Shown in pieces: positions 21,601 to 59,585 of a DNA stretch of 64,000 nucleotides. The DNA comes from Spodoptera frugiperda. Taxonomy: Eukaryota; Arthropoda; Insecta; Lepidoptera; Noctuidae. A program made the position numbers and the translations under genes. The notes beneath the pieces were generated by a model that had not been told where the DNA came from, ran no database searches, and worked only from the letters and a program-made list of their open reading frames with translations. Location: positions 6,197,501-6,261,500 of the forward strand of contig NC_064235.1 in the NCBI RefSeq assembly GCF_023101765.2. The letters run 5' to 3'. Within the stretch, counting starts at the first letter, position 1. Every line of letters starts with the position of its first letter.

Positions 21601-24600
21601 GGTCACCGGTGACCACCACGGCGTTCAATGTGTTAATTTGTCTTTTTAACTGCCGCACTCAGAGTAATTTAATGATTACTTAACCCAGTCCTTAGCGATT
21701 GTTTTCAGAACAAAATCGTTACTAAGGAATAGTTTAAGTAATCATTAAATGTCTCTGAGTACGGCAGAAAGTGTTTTTGACCGCTTTGTTGATCACATAA
21801 AAGTTGGTACTAATTTTTAAAAAATATCACAGATTGTCTTGCCTTTTTTTGAGGGGAAATCATCCAATGACTTCTCCCGCCTAGAGCGAGGCGAGAGAGA
21901 GTGTCAGACGTCTACTTACTGACTAAAAACCACCCCGTTCCTACTGCTGATTTTCGAACCGGAACCTCGGTAACCCGCTAGTCAGTCTGCAGTCCATTTT
22001 CTTGCCTATAAAATAGTCATAATGAATGTATAAACAGTTTTTTTTTCAATTGGACTTGGTTTATTGTGGTGAAATCTTATTTTGACGTACTTCACATATA
22101 CACGGTGTAACAAAAAGGGGATATACATATCAAGTGCACGGTTTCTAGATAACATAACAAACGATACGGGAAGGATTTTTTAAACTCATGTTTTCATGGA
22201 ACGAAGTTATGAATTTTTCCAATACATAAAATTCCAGAAACCGAACATCAAAATTAGGTAGATACTGGTACTAGGCGATCAGATTTACAGAAGAAATGTT
22301 TCGTAATATTAGCGGGTGACCCCTGTAGTGTTGTCATACGTTTGTATGACTTAAAATCAAGAACCATGCGACACCAAGTATTTGGTACCAATTTTTTTTA
22401 AAGGTATTTTAAGCTGAAACTCTGTGTAGAGATTCTATTCAACCTGTATTCTTGAGTGCTTCTTGATGTATATGGGTATATTGTTACATGCTGTATACTT
22501 CTCATATACACCATCTTTACGATGAGGAATCCGCTGCTGCATAATTACGGTTGTGTGATCCACAAATTGTGGCTCCAGATCCGAGTGCGATTAGTCAGTA
22601 AGAGTCTGACACTCCCTCTCGCCACACCCAAGACGGGATAAGTTCTTTCTTTCTTTTTTCTTTCTTTTTAAAAAAACGTTGCCCCACATTAGGATTTTCT
22701 CCTGTGTCGTGGGTGCGTTTACAAACATACCATTTCACATGCACATGACACCCAAACTCAAAACAACAATTTGTGGATCACACAAAGAGTTGCTCCGTGC
22801 GGGAATCGAACCCGCTACCCGTTGCACGGCAGCCAGTTGCCCAGCCACCGCGCCAACCGTGCAGTCATTGGATGATTTCTCCCCCTTACAAAAATTGCGA
22901 GCGAGGCTAATATTTACAGATATTTCTTGTTTTTGTTTCAGGCATGGAAAGTATAGAATTTCTGCCGGAACATAACGCGGTCAAATTCTTCGGTGACACG
23001 GATTTTGAGCACTTGTACAAGAAGGATGGCCTGATTGAGAGCTTCAAGGACACCCCGCTGACTATCTCCAGTGAAAACGGTTCTGTTTTGCTGAACTTGC
23101 AGACTAAGTTAGTATTTTTATTTGAATTATTATGTTTTTTGTCTTACACACGACGCGACGACCTGATTTGCGATATATTAAAGAACGGCCAAATTAAAAG
23201 TCTCCTTAACCGACGAGCATTCATGGAAAGACTGATGAATGTTGATGCAGCGAAAGAGGTGGGTAAGATTCCTAGCAATTGGCGTCCTATTGTCTCTGCC
23301 TACCCTCATAGGAGACTGGCGACTGTCGCGGAATGCTGGTCATAAATATGGGCCTAGAGCATGGCTTGAAACTAGTCGAGTTCCATACGATTGTACACAT
23401 GATTACAGTAATGTTTCAAAATACCTACTAGTCTTCCGATACCGCGGGCATAGTGAACGCCTCACTGCTAACAGCTGATCATGCTAAACTAAAACTAATG
23501 AGTATACAAGAAAAGTTTCTTTGGGAAAGTTGTTTGTAACCATGAGTAGTGAGTAAAAATGAGTATACAAAAAAAGTTTCTTCTTTGAGAAAGTTGTTTG
23601 TAAATATCATTCACAAAGTTGTTTGTTGAATGATATTTAAACACGTTATACAATCGCGTGTTTAAATATCGTTCACTAATTACCAGCCACCCAATAAACT
23701 CATAGATCCTCAATGGGTGACGCTGATCTCTTAACCAATAGATGACCCATCTCCTCTTATAAAAAAGGCTGTTCTATTTGCAGACCATCTCGCTACGAGA
23801 ACAAGTTGACAGTGAACACCTCAGGAGTGTTCGTCCGAGGAGTGTCAGCGATGGAACTGACAGACCCTGACTCCGGAGACGTGGTGTTCAGCACCGCAGC
23901 TACTGAGATGAACGTGCCCGATGGAGTGGGCAATGTTCATGCTAAGGTTTGTGATTTATTGAATAATATCTAGAGTAGGTAGTCTCTTTTGTGCCTTTAG
24001 GTTTAAGTCATTCTGACTTTTTTTATAACGTCACGCCTTTAATCCCCGAAGGGGTAGGCAGAGGTGCACATTACGGCACATAATGCCACTGTACAATGTA
24101 CACCCACATTTCACAATTTATGTTATAAGTCCCATGTAATAGGGGGTGAGCCTATTGCCATATACTGGGCACATTTCCAGACTGCGTGCTACTAATGAGA
24201 AATTTTCGAAAAACCGAAAATAGCCCAATAATACTTCTCCCGACCCGGAAATCGAACCCGCGACTCCGTGCCCAGCAGTCGCACTTGTAACCACTCGGCA
24301 ACGAGGCAGTCAAGTCAGTCAGTCAGTCAGTCATTCTGTCTTCTGCATTAAATTCACCGAGGGAAGTTGAAACTATCGTTTTCTTTTCCTCTAATAATAT
24401 CTTCTGATTTATTTCGTTGCGGGATCCAAGACAGTCATTCATGTCCCTGGGATGCGCCGGACTTCAGTGTGCCGGTGTTTTCATGGTTGTATCTACTGTA
24501 GATTCGACAAGCAGGAGTAGGAACGGGGTGACTTTTAGTCAGTAAGAGTCTGACACTCCCTCTCGCCACTCGCAGGACAGGAGAAGTCATTGTATGATTT

Positions 24601-25656
24601 TTACCCCTAAAAAAATCTACTGTAGATCCTGGCTTACATGAGTTGCAGTGGTTTAGGAAGATAGGGCCGGGCTTGTCCCGTTAACAGAGTTGCAACAGTT
24701 TTGAGAGGTTGTTGGCGGGCTTGTCCCATTAAAAAAATATCTACAATAGGATAACCATTTTTAGTAATAAAATAAATGTGATCCGATATATATTTTTTTC
24801 TTTACCGTGTGTATAATGCTTGCATTGGGATTCAGGGTCTCAGCACACATGGGATCGGAAAGGGATCGTCACCGTATCGCCTCGAGCCGTTCAGAATGGT
24901 TTGTATTAAACTCCCTACTGCAACGCACACTAATCGGAATAATAACGTAATCGCCTCGCCTCGGAACAGGCTCCGAACTTGAATTCCCGCGCTTACGGCT
25001 CATCGTCCCCGCGCTTACGTTTCTCCGTCCCCGCGCTTACGTCTCTCCGTACCGACTAACTATCGTGTTAGTCTAGTCGGTGTCGCCTAGCCGTAGCCGA
25101 GTTGACGTACAGGCGATGCTGATACGCTTTCGTTACGTGCATACGGTCGGTTGACGCCTGGTTGACAGCGAGGCAAAAGTTGTTACGGTTACGATCCCTT
25201 TCCGATCCCATATGTGTGCTGAGACCTTTAATCTGGTATAAACACACCTCTAACCAATTTATACCATATTTCCAGCAAGTAATAGTAAAACGCATAGCAG
25301 CACCGACAGACGAAGACCTGATCCTCCGTTCTGAAGCCTCAGCCTATCTTCGAGGAGCTGAAGGTACACACATGGAGTCCAAAGAACTGTTCTGGAGTGC
25401 AGACCAAGACATCTACTTAAAGTCTATAAATGGTTCCATAGTTTTAAGCGGTAAAGATGGCGTCTTCATCGATGTACGGTACCTTCCTATTGCTAGTTCA
25501 GTGAATAGGACTGATAAATACAACCAGGGGACTGGTCAGTTCAAGATTTGCGTTTGTATGCCTCAAGGTAAGCTGTTCAGGATCGCTGTGCCCACTGGAC
25601 AGAAGGTTTCTTGTGCACATATTAATATGACAGGGGATTTGAATCCTTGTATGTGA
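9624..25656 (+). CDS. Scgb: Beta-sarcoglycan, complete, four exons
   Basis: Exons 9624-9942, 22942-23107, 23784-23946 and 25276-25656 join in phase to 342 codons plus stop. ATG 9624 is the first in frame; ATGs at residues 6 and 21 are alternatives. The layout is type II: a basic cytoplasmic N-terminus, one membrane span at about residues 75-102 (ALVVLIFIFGLGNLAL), then an extracellular domain starting RLGKGMESIEFLPEH, and the C-terminal sarcoglycan cysteine cluster (ICVCMPQG, KVSC, NPCM). N-X-S/T sites include ENGS, INGS, VNRT and INMT. The family anchors dystrophin to the muscle membrane with other sarcoglycans. Spacing of the span and the YxN-GxVxVRG-like core favours beta over gamma/delta. 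Intron 1 is 13 kb and holds the stem-loop array; a LINE scrap starts about 40 bases into intron 2. Confidence 0.95.
10544..10783. mobile_element. MITE with AAGGAAATAGGGTATA termini, sgcb intron 1
   Basis: Left AAAAGGAAATAGGGTATATG pairs with right GCTTATACCCTATTTCCTTT. TTAA lies at both outer edges, which may be the target duplication. The inside also has GATAGGGTATAAACGCC, a third copy of the terminal word. Non-coding. Confidence 0.65.
10961..11164. mobile_element. Harbinger-type MITE, TAA target duplication
   Basis: Termini AGGTAAGCGTCCACGGGCC and the complement of AGGTACGCGTTCACAGGCC. TAA flanks it at 10958-10960 and 11165-11167. A sister at 44904-45093 is flanked by TTA, and a left-truncated copy is at about 26785-26899. 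TWA duplications point to PIF/Harbinger mobilisation. Confidence 0.8.
11377..11474. repeat. 98-bp palindrome-bearing repeat
   Basis: Uninterrupted copy of the repeat at 4756-5165, with GGTCACCGGTGACC at its core and the ends AAGTCTTTGACTGCCAATAG and GTTCAATGTGTTAA. Confidence 0.7.
11590..11750 (-). mobile_element. S4 repeat half-copy
   Basis: Minus-strand S4: TTTTTAGTCAGTAAGAGTCT, CACTCCCTCTCGCCTCGCCC, then AGAAGTCATTGGATGATTTT. A similar half-copy is at 12830-13055. Confidence 0.65.
11780..12104. mobile_element. MITE with CGCAACGT termini and TTA target duplication
   Basis: Left CGCAACGTCCTGCGTGAGCG and right CTCACGCAGAACGTTGCG are inverted copies, continuing into GATCTAGA and CGCGAAG blocks. 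TTA flanks it at 11777-11779 and 12105-12107. The interior is rich in CGCG words. A third PIF/Harbinger-like family in this window by its target site. Confidence 0.75.
12374..13055. mobile_element. S3 copy (duplicated start) followed by inverted S4 half-copy
   Basis: Positions 12374-12745 hold S3 on the plus strand; its first about 100 bases occur twice (GTGGGAGAGCCATGCTTCG at about 12370 and 12487), joined by ATTTTATTCATTATTTTTAC. Positions 12830-13055 hold the right half of S4 on the minus strand. Neither codes for protein. Confidence 0.65.
13426..13640 (-). mobile_element. 3' end of a Jockey/CR1-type LINE
   Basis: Minus-strand frames read KRFASSFLVRTAREWNSLPE, then SVFPDG, the usual C-terminal module of Jockey/CR1-like ORF2 proteins, ending near a CATCAGGCGAGATAGCGGCC terminus. 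A longer sister at 43318-43520 continues with LGVFKARVNRLLMGRHAPS and a stop. Confidence 0.75.
13882..14150 (+). mobile_element. S3 repeat copy
   Basis: S3 landmarks in order: CTTCGGCTCGACCGGAGTGA, ACCGACGTGAAGCAACGCTT, GAGGTTACCGGAGGCCC, then AACGCACTTGTAACGCCTCT and GGCTTATACCATT. Small deletions mark it as old. Confidence 0.7.
15000..15080 (+). repeat. S1 SINE tail captured inside array units
   Basis: The piece GGGTGTACTTTGTATAGCTG through CTATCCCTTCGGGGATAA is the 3' end of an S1 SINE. The same piece with the same neighbours recurs at about 15738-15818, so array units were copied after the SINE had landed. Confidence 0.75.
18753..18802 (-). ncRNA. Representative stem-loop of the array (speculative RNA)
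   Basis: GGCGCCAAGGCCAATCC, five T and A, a 4-base loop, then the complementary arm ending AGCGCC. Read on the minus strand, the two non-Watson-Crick positions become G-U pairs; on the plus strand they are C-A mismatches. Upstream, CTGGCGCC (about 18731) can alternatively pair with GGCGCCA(A/G). No expression evidence; entered only as an example of the unit. Confidence 0.3.
20180..20305 (+). mobile_element. S4 repeat fragment interrupting the array
   Basis: ACTTCTCCCACCCTGGGCGA, GTGTCAGATTCTTACTGACT and GAGCCGGAGCCCCGG. It sits in the sparse 20.1-20.9 kb part of the array. A further S4 fragment is at 21850-22000. Confidence 0.65.
21547..22660. other. Intron 1 segment after the array: repeat fragments
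   Basis: Contains the 98-bp palindrome-bearing repeat (21547-21636), a small inverted pair around CTTAACCCAGTCCTTAGCGA and its complement (about 21660-21770), an S4 fragment (21850-22000) and AT-rich DNA. No gene seen. Confidence 0.55.
22677..22866 (-). mobile_element. S2 SINE just before sgcb exon 2
   Basis: Minus-strand S2 with box CGGGTTCGATTCCCGCAC. It ends about 75 bases before the exon 2 acceptor, leaving the polypyrimidine tract intact. Confidence 0.8.
23150..23345 (+). mobile_element. Non-LTR retrotransposon C-terminal scrap
   Basis: Translation reads NGQIKSLLNRRAFMERLM, then DAAKEV and WRPIVSAYPHRRLA. A clearer sister at 57770-57975 gives RGRPSRTYSDQIGEILKLG before the same segment, the usual C-terminal tail of a pol protein. 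The scrap lies about 40 bases after the exon 2 donor of sgcb and extends that open frame artificially. Confidence 0.7.
23490..23705. repeat. Foldback fragment family in sgcb intron 2
   Basis: Repeated words GAGTATACAAGAAAAGTTTC and GAAAGTTGTTTGTAA occur twice, followed by an inverted pair around ATATTTAAACACGTTATACA. Fragments of the same family recur at about 41765-41860 and 55300-55390. Confidence 0.5.
24029..24315 (-). mobile_element. S1 SINE (sgcb intron 3)
   Basis: Minus-strand S1 from TCACGCCTTTAATCCCCGAA to CGAACCCGCGACTCC and AACGAGGCAGTC, then a (CAGT)n run. An S4 half-copy follows at 24505-24612. Confidence 0.8.
24836..25226. mobile_element. MITE with ~34-bp inverted termini (sgcb intron 3)
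   Basis: Left GGTCTCAGCACACATGGGAT continues CGGAAAGGGATCGT and pairs with the right end, which closes in GTGTGCTGAGACC. The interior carries three direct copies of CCCGCGCTTACG (24987-25045) and abundant CG. It ends 49 bases before the exon 4 acceptor. The target duplication is unclear. Confidence 0.75.
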
Positions 25657-25813
25657 ATTTTCTTGGGTTTTGTTCTTTGTATTGTCAATGTGTAATGGGG
25701 GTTAGTGTTTTTTTACTTACGAAATGAGAGCTAGTGTGAATGTTTTGAGAAATAGGAATAGAGAATTGTGTTGTTTCTTCAGTCAAAAATTAATTGTTTC
25801 GACTTTTCGATAC

Positions 25814-25819
25814 AATAAA
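25814..25819 (+). promoter_or_regulatory. Candidate poly(A) signal of sgcb
   Basis: AATAAA lies 158 bases after the stop codon, ahead of the first downstream repeat. Confidence 0.5.
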
Positions 25820-25843
25820 ATAATCACACTTTTTTAATTATTA

Positions 25844-26330
25844 TGTTATCGGCTTACTCACGTAACTGTTTGACGAGGAACTCGACTAGTTTCAAGTCAT
25901 GAAAGTTTCATTAATGGAGTTCAATCCATGAATATGAGCCTCTAGCATGGCTTGACACTATTCGAGTTCCTCGTCAAACAGTTACGTGAGTAAGCCGATA
26001 ACATAATTAGTATGTCTCACGAAAGTTATAAAATTTGTAATAAAATTAATCACACTTTCATTTATAGATTTAATTTTGATGATCTACTTAATTTTCTATG
26101 TTTTATTCATGAGTTAATGTTCAAAATGACAATATACCAATATTTGCTACCTCTTTATATTGATATGATTGCATTTTGATGGATTTTATTAAGTATTAGA
26201 ACTACATAAATTAACTAAAAATCACGGTTTACTTACGTAGACACTTACTTACTCATGATAAAGAGTCCCTCTTTGATTCGAAACTAGTAGAGCTTTTCTC
26301 CATTAATGTACGTGAGTAAACCGTGATTTT
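25844..26330. mobile_element. Two related foldback MITEs downstream of sgcb
   Basis: 25844-26008: GGCTTACTCACGTAACTGTT and its complement form ~45-base arms. 26217-26330: CACGGTTTACTTACG and ACGTGAGTAAACCGTG form shorter arms with similar central text. Both contain AACT(C)GACTAG- or AACTAGTAG-type centres. Non-coding. Confidence 0.65.
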
Positions 26331-28076
26331 AAGTTAATTTAGTATGTCTCACGATAGTTATTATAAAAATATAATATTTAGGTAAAATAGTGACAGAATA
26401 GGTGAGGTTTTGTATGAACAAAAAGTAGTAGGTAAGGAAGGTATATAATAATATTGTTTTATGTAGTATTGAGTAGCAAAATATTCACATGTTATAGTCA
26501 AATTCTTAACCTAATATGTAAATAAAAGAAACTATGCAAAAATTGTAAGTACTCCAATAAGTAACTAACCATCTAACATATAAGGTGTTCTAAAAGTATC
26601 TGCCACGGCTTTAATGGGAGGTAGTGTTGTGTTTGAAGATTACAATAGTGAAGAAATTTCGTACCCTGGACCAGTTAATACAATTTGAGAACATAAAGAA
26701 GTTAAATAAACATTGACTCTACTCTGTATAAAGTTTTTCACAAATTAGCGCGATACGTCGCTTCGTCAATAAAAACAATTGCTATCTTTTTCTACCGTAC
26801 GATGCGGATCAATGGACGCAGTTGTATGAGTTTCTATACAAGACAAACTAAAATCCGTTGCGTGCGATGCGTACGATGCGGGCCTGTGGACGCTTACCAT
26901 TTGTATTGATTGATTATAATATCGTCATCATCAACAGCTGGTGACAGTCCACTGCTTGACTATTGACATCTTCAACGTAATTTTTGCATAGTCTTTGTCC
27001 TAGTGTTCAAATTGTATAACATATCTAATTTTGTATATTAATATGTCAAATTAGTACAATTATGTATGTATGTTGTTTGTTAACTAGTAAATAAATAATC
27101 TAGTCAATTATGTTTCGTTTTTTTATTGTATCGTCATGCCTTTTATCCCCAAAGGGGTAGGCAGAGGTGCACATTACGGCATGTAATGCCGCTATACAAT
27201 GTACACCCACTTCTCATCATTACTGATATAAGTCCCATGTAATAGGAGGTGAGCCTATTGCTATATAGGTACTGGGCAAAATTCCAGACTCCGTGATACC
27301 ATTGAGAAATTTTCGAAAAACCGAAAAGAACCCAGCAATACTCTGCTACTTGTCCTGGCAGTCGCACTTGCGACCTCTCGACCAAGGAGGAGTCTTTATT
27401 GTATAATATTATGCATATTAATCCTCAAAGAGTAGGCATCCACTTTTGACCAGTATTTAATGTTACGAGTCCCATGTAATAGGGGGTGATCTTATTAATA
27501 CATAAGTTGGTAAACGAGCAGACGGATAGATCACCTAAAGGTAAGTGATCGCTGCCGCCCATGGACATTCGAAACACCAGAGGCGTTACAAGCAGCGGCG
27601 TAACTATACCGTTCGGGGCCTGCGGCAAATTCGTTGGATGAGCTTCTCTTCCCAATATAAAAGAATATAGTTCAGATGATAATTTTTCAACTGGGGTTGA
27701 TGATAATTTTCCAGCCTCTGGGCCCAATTAAATATTATTGAATGTAAAAGTTTGTGTGTTTCTTTGTTATTTTTAATAACATCATGACACTGCTGAAGGG
27801 ATCGGGATGGGTACAGAGGAAGACTATGGTCTGGAATAGCACATAGGCTACATTTTATCCAACGAGAACGCAAGCGAAGCCCCGGACAGAAGTGGTGGTA
27901 AATGAAGTTTATAAAAAGCTTGCTCTACTGTGTTGCAATGTGAGTGACTTTGTAAAAGTCATGTTAAATATTATGTTATTTAGATGTTAAGCAGTATTGA
28001 GGTCGTTACTATTATTATTTATTTAGTAAGAAGTTGCACCTCTAGGCATTGATCTCATTTAGTTTAATAGATAAAT

Positions 28077-28125
28077 AGTCCAGTCATTTGGTAGTTTTAC
28101 TTTTTATCTACCAAATGACTGGACT
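28077..28125. other. Perfect 18-bp hairpin
   Basis: AGTCCAGTCATTTGGTAG, 13-base AT-rich loop, then CTACCAAATGACTGGACT. It does not match the MITE families in this window. It could be a miniature element or a small-RNA precursor. Confidence 0.55.
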
Positions 28126-28672
28126 AAAATGTCATGTCTTAATTTTATGTATAAATAGATTTAGTATTCTGACCTTACTATCTCATTGGCAAAACTGGGG
28201 GCTTACGGTTCTCGAATGCGAACTTTAGTTTAATCTTCGGCCGTAGATTTTATTGATTTACTAATAAAATAACTTTAATTTCATATAAAAACCTACGTAT
28301 TTATCTTCATTCCATTCGTTCAATTTTGTACACAAAAGTTCGCAATAAATAGAATTGTAGTACGTAATCTGCGAATTTTTTTCTGTAATGATAGATTTTA
28401 CGTAAGATTTTATAAATGAATAGGTAAATAAATAAAACCAACAAACTCCATCGTTCAGAATTTAATTCTTCCATTTTAAAAACTATGTATTGTATATATA
28501 TAAAATACACACGACAATTGTGAAATGTCCATCGTTTCCATTTCACTACAAATGTATCACGACAATTGTTTCAGGGAGCGGGGCAGAGATCTAGGTTAAT
28601 AAAAGCATATTACACAACCTTTTATTATTTTATTTCAAATACTTCTATGTAAATTACATGACTAATCTTTTT

Positions 28673-29008
28673 TTTTTTGAGGGGGAAAATTACCTAATGA
28701 CTTCTCTCGCCTTGGGCGAGGTGACGGAGAGTGTCAGACTCTTACTGACTAAAAACTACCCCGTTCCTACTCCTGCTTTTCGAGCCGGAGCCCCGGTAAG
28801 CCGTTACGCTGCCTCAAAGAGCCATCAGACCACCACAGATGGGGCTCAGTAGAGCTGATGCCTGATCCGGAGCTGCGGACTGCCTAGCGGGTTGCCGGGG
28901 CTCCGACTCGAAAAGCAGGAGTAGGAACGGGGTGGTTTTTAGTCAGTAAGAGTCTGACACTCCCTCTCGCCCACGGTGGGAGAAGTCATTGGACGATAAT
29001 CCCCCCTC
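28673..29008. mobile_element. Complete palindromic S4 element
   Basis: The left half reads AATGACTTCTCTCGCCTTGG to GCCATCAGACCACCACAGAT; the right half is the inverted counterpart ending AGAAGTCATTGG. S4 is therefore a foldback element or a head-to-head pair, and most copies elsewhere are single halves: 45345-45490, 47700-47870, 48180-48340, 49190-49330 and 52770-52990 (plus); 43795-43900 and 44600-44755 (minus). Confidence 0.65.
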
Positions 29009-29309
29009 AAGCTAATCTTCTATCAATTATTAAAAGTAAAAATTAGTCATGTAATCACACATATCAGAATAATTCTTTTTAAGTAGTCGATAGCTTATAA
29101 AAAATCCCGCTACAGGCGTATTTATGTCGAAAACAGTCGATTCGAAGCAATTATTATTTTATTTTCAAAAATACATTTCATTAACTTCTGTATTCCTCCT
29201 ACCAAACATTATTGTAATATTAATTTATTTATACGAAAAATTTTGTTTCTTTTTACAAAAATAATGTGACATTTTCCAAGTTATATGTACTTTCTAAGAT
29301 TATTTAGAC

Positions 29310-29490
29310 ACCACTGACAAACGGTGAAGGAAAACATCGTGAGGAAACCTGGGCTTATAATTTCAAATTATAAGTTTGAAATCGCCACGCATTGAGCAAG
29401 CGTGGTGATTAATGCTCAAACCTTCTCCGTGTGAGAAGAGGCTTTTGGTCAGCAGTGGCCACTTATAGGCTGTTGATGTGAACTACCGGT
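29310..29490. mobile_element. LINE-derived segment (AAGGAAAACATCGTGAGGAA)
   Basis: The block GGTGAAGGAAAACATCGTGA through GGTCAGCAGTGGCCAC recurs at 45175-45340 and in part at 58245-58330. It resembles the 3' region of lepidopteran LINEs. No frame retained. Confidence 0.5.
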
Positions 29491-30500
29491 TCAAATTCTT
29501 CTATGTTGGAGATCGCAGTATAAAAGGTTCAGGTATATCAAAGAATGCTGCTAGCCACTGAGCCGGGTATTACACACCCGCGTCAAGAATAGAAGTGGTG
29601 ATCAAAATTTTTCGTATAAAAAAAATACAATGAGAATTCTACACTAAAAAAAGTACTAATAGTAAAAAAAAAACATTCATTTATATACAAAATTAAAATT
29701 TTAAGATTAAAACTTCACTCATACATACATTTTATTTTAATTTTTTATTAATTTATTATCATTCATCGAAAATAAGTTTTCTTTATTTTGACACAAAAAT
29801 ATTTTCAAGTCGATTTACTATTGAAACACATAATTGCACTTTTTAACCGACTTCAAAAAAAGCGAGCTATGTATGTTTGATTTTCATGGTATAAGCCGGT
29901 AAACGAGCAGACGGATCACCTGATGGTAAGCAATCGCCGCCGCCCATGGACACTTGAAACACCAGAGGCGTTACAAGTGCATTGCCGGCCTTTTGGGGAT
30001 TCGGAATTTAAGGGTTGTTGGGGAATCGGGAAAAATTGAAAGCGTTAACCTTTTTATTAATAAAAAGTAGTTTTATTCCTATCTAACTAATATTATAAAT
30101 GCGAAAGTTTGTGTGTATGTATGTTTGTTACTCAATCACGTCAAAACGGCTGAAGGGATCGGGATGAAATTTGGAACAGGAGTAGATTATGGTCTGGAAT
30201 AACACATAGACTACTTTTTATGAAACTAACGCCCGAATACACAAACGCTACTCAATTTTAAGTTGTACTTAAATATCGTGCTATCTCTGTCATTTTATAA
30301 AGAATTGATAGGGATAGTACTACATTTGAGAGCGTCTTAAAATTGAGTAGCGTTTGAGTATGAAATAGTAAAATAGTGCTATATATGTGTATAAATAGTA
30401 AATTAACTACTTTTCAAATGCTACTGAGTTTCAGTATTATTATTTTAAAATATTATATTGACATACGAATACTTGTCATATCTCTTTAGTGGCAAATATA

Positions 30501-30876
30501 AGGTGTTCTAAAAGTATCTGCCACGGCTTTAATGGGAGGTAGTGTTATGTTTGAACATTACATACAACAGTGAAGAAATTTCGTACCCCGGACCAGTTAA
30601 TTCAATTTGAGAACATAAAGAAGTTAAATAAACATTGACTCTACTCTGCATAAAGTGGTTTACAAATACGCACGATGCGTCACTTCGTCAATGAAAACAA
30701 TTGATAGCAATTGTTAATAGAGACAGTGAAAGAGATAGCTCTTTCATAACAAACTCATACATAGATTTTTTATATGAAAAAAAAAACTCATAATCAATAA
30801 TTTATATTTACTATTGTAATTTTCAAACAAAACACTACCTCCCATTAAAGCCGTGGCAGATACTTTTAGAACGCCT
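30501..30876. mobile_element. MITE with 46-bp inverted termini
   Basis: AGGTGTTCTAAAAGTATCTG at the left and CAGATACTTTTAGAACGCCT at the right; the arms include GCCACGGCTTTAATGGGAGG. Internally deleted copies are at about 26587-26720 (left end) and 37140-37412 (right end). Confidence 0.75.
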
Positions 30877-31144
30877 AGTACAATGTAACACCCATTTTTC
30901 ACCAGTTATGATGAGCCAATGAATATAATTGGTGGAAGCCAAACGCATCCACAGCAACGTAGCATAGCACATCTATGGTGGAAAAGCATCCAACAGTTTT
31001 TGGAAAACAAACCTAGAATCTTTCGATTTTGATCACATTATAACATCAATATAATAGTATTCGCATGTCATATAAATGTCATGGGATCCTATGACAATGT
31101 CATTCAATACGGTAGCAGACAGGGTATGACAATTAAAAATCTAT

Positions 31145-31535
31145 TTAGTCCGTCAGTTAGATAATGAACGCAGAGGTGCACATTGCGGCACGTAATCCCG
31201 CTATACAATGTACACCCACTTTTCACCATTTGCATTATAAGTCCCATGTAATAGGGGGTGAGCCGAGACGTATCACCTGATAGTAAGCAATCGTCACCGC
31301 CCATGGACACTTGAAACACCAGAGGCGTTACAAGTGCGTTGCCGGCCTTTTAGGTGTTAGGAATTTAAGGGTTGTTGGGGAATCGGGGATTAGGAAAATT
31401 AGGAAGGGGTGTAATTGGGCCTCCGGTAACCTCACTCACACAACACAAGCGTTGTTTCACGTCGGTTTTCTGCTCGGCCGTGGTATCACTCCGGTCGAGC
31501 CGGCCCAGCAGTGCCGAAGCATGGCTCTCCCCCAC
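31145..31535 (-). mobile_element. S1 fragment joined to an S3 copy
   Basis: Positions 31145-31262 are the S1 3' half; from about 31268 an S3 copy on the minus strand runs to AGCATGGCTCTCCC. Together they lie just beyond the tankyrase stop codon. Confidence 0.65.
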
Positions 31536-31704
31536 TTACTGCCGCACTCAGAAACATTTAATGATTACTTAAATTATTCCTTAGTAGTGATTTTGTTTCT
31601 CTATATTGTATGACATTGTCATAAGTCGCGATGACGCGGCGTCATAGGCTATCAGTCGTCGGGCGACACAGTCCGCACAGTAACGCGAGCACTGACCGTC
31701 ACTC

Positions 31705-59267
<27,563 letters not shown>

Positions 59268-59585
59268 CTGGAACAAAGCGTTTGTTTTTTTATGAAACAC
59301 ATTTTTAAACGAGCAGAAGTATCACCTGATGGTAAGCAATGGGCCGCCCATGGACACTTGAAACACCAGAGTCGTTACAAGTACCGTGCTGCCTTTTTGG
59401 AGGTTAGGAATTTAAGGGTTATTGTTCGGGAATCGGGGATTGGGAAGATTGGGAAGGGGGAATTGGGCCTCCGGTAACCTCACTCACACAACGCAGGCGT
59501 TGTTTCACGTCGGTTTTCTGTGAGGCCGTGGTATCACTCCGGTCGAGTCGGCCCATTCGTGCCGAAGCATGGCTCTCCCACACTT

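Larger units (their letters stand above)
26400..31700. other. Intergenic repeats between sgcb and tnks
   Basis: No gene seen. Contents include partial MITEs (26587-26720, 26785-26899), an S1 SINE (27132-27391), S3 fragments (27500-27600, 29885-30040), a retroposon tail with CTGAAGGGATCGGGATG (27730-27890; again at about 30075-30240), a small hairpin (28077-28125), a full S4 (28673-29008), a LINE 3' segment (29310-29490) and the MITE at 30501-30876. Confidence 0.6.

Noticed and set aside
22944..23345. Single long coding frame extending sgcb exon 2
   Set aside because: The exon ends at the donor 23108, confirmed by phase with exon 3; the rest of the frame is intron plus a LINE scrap.
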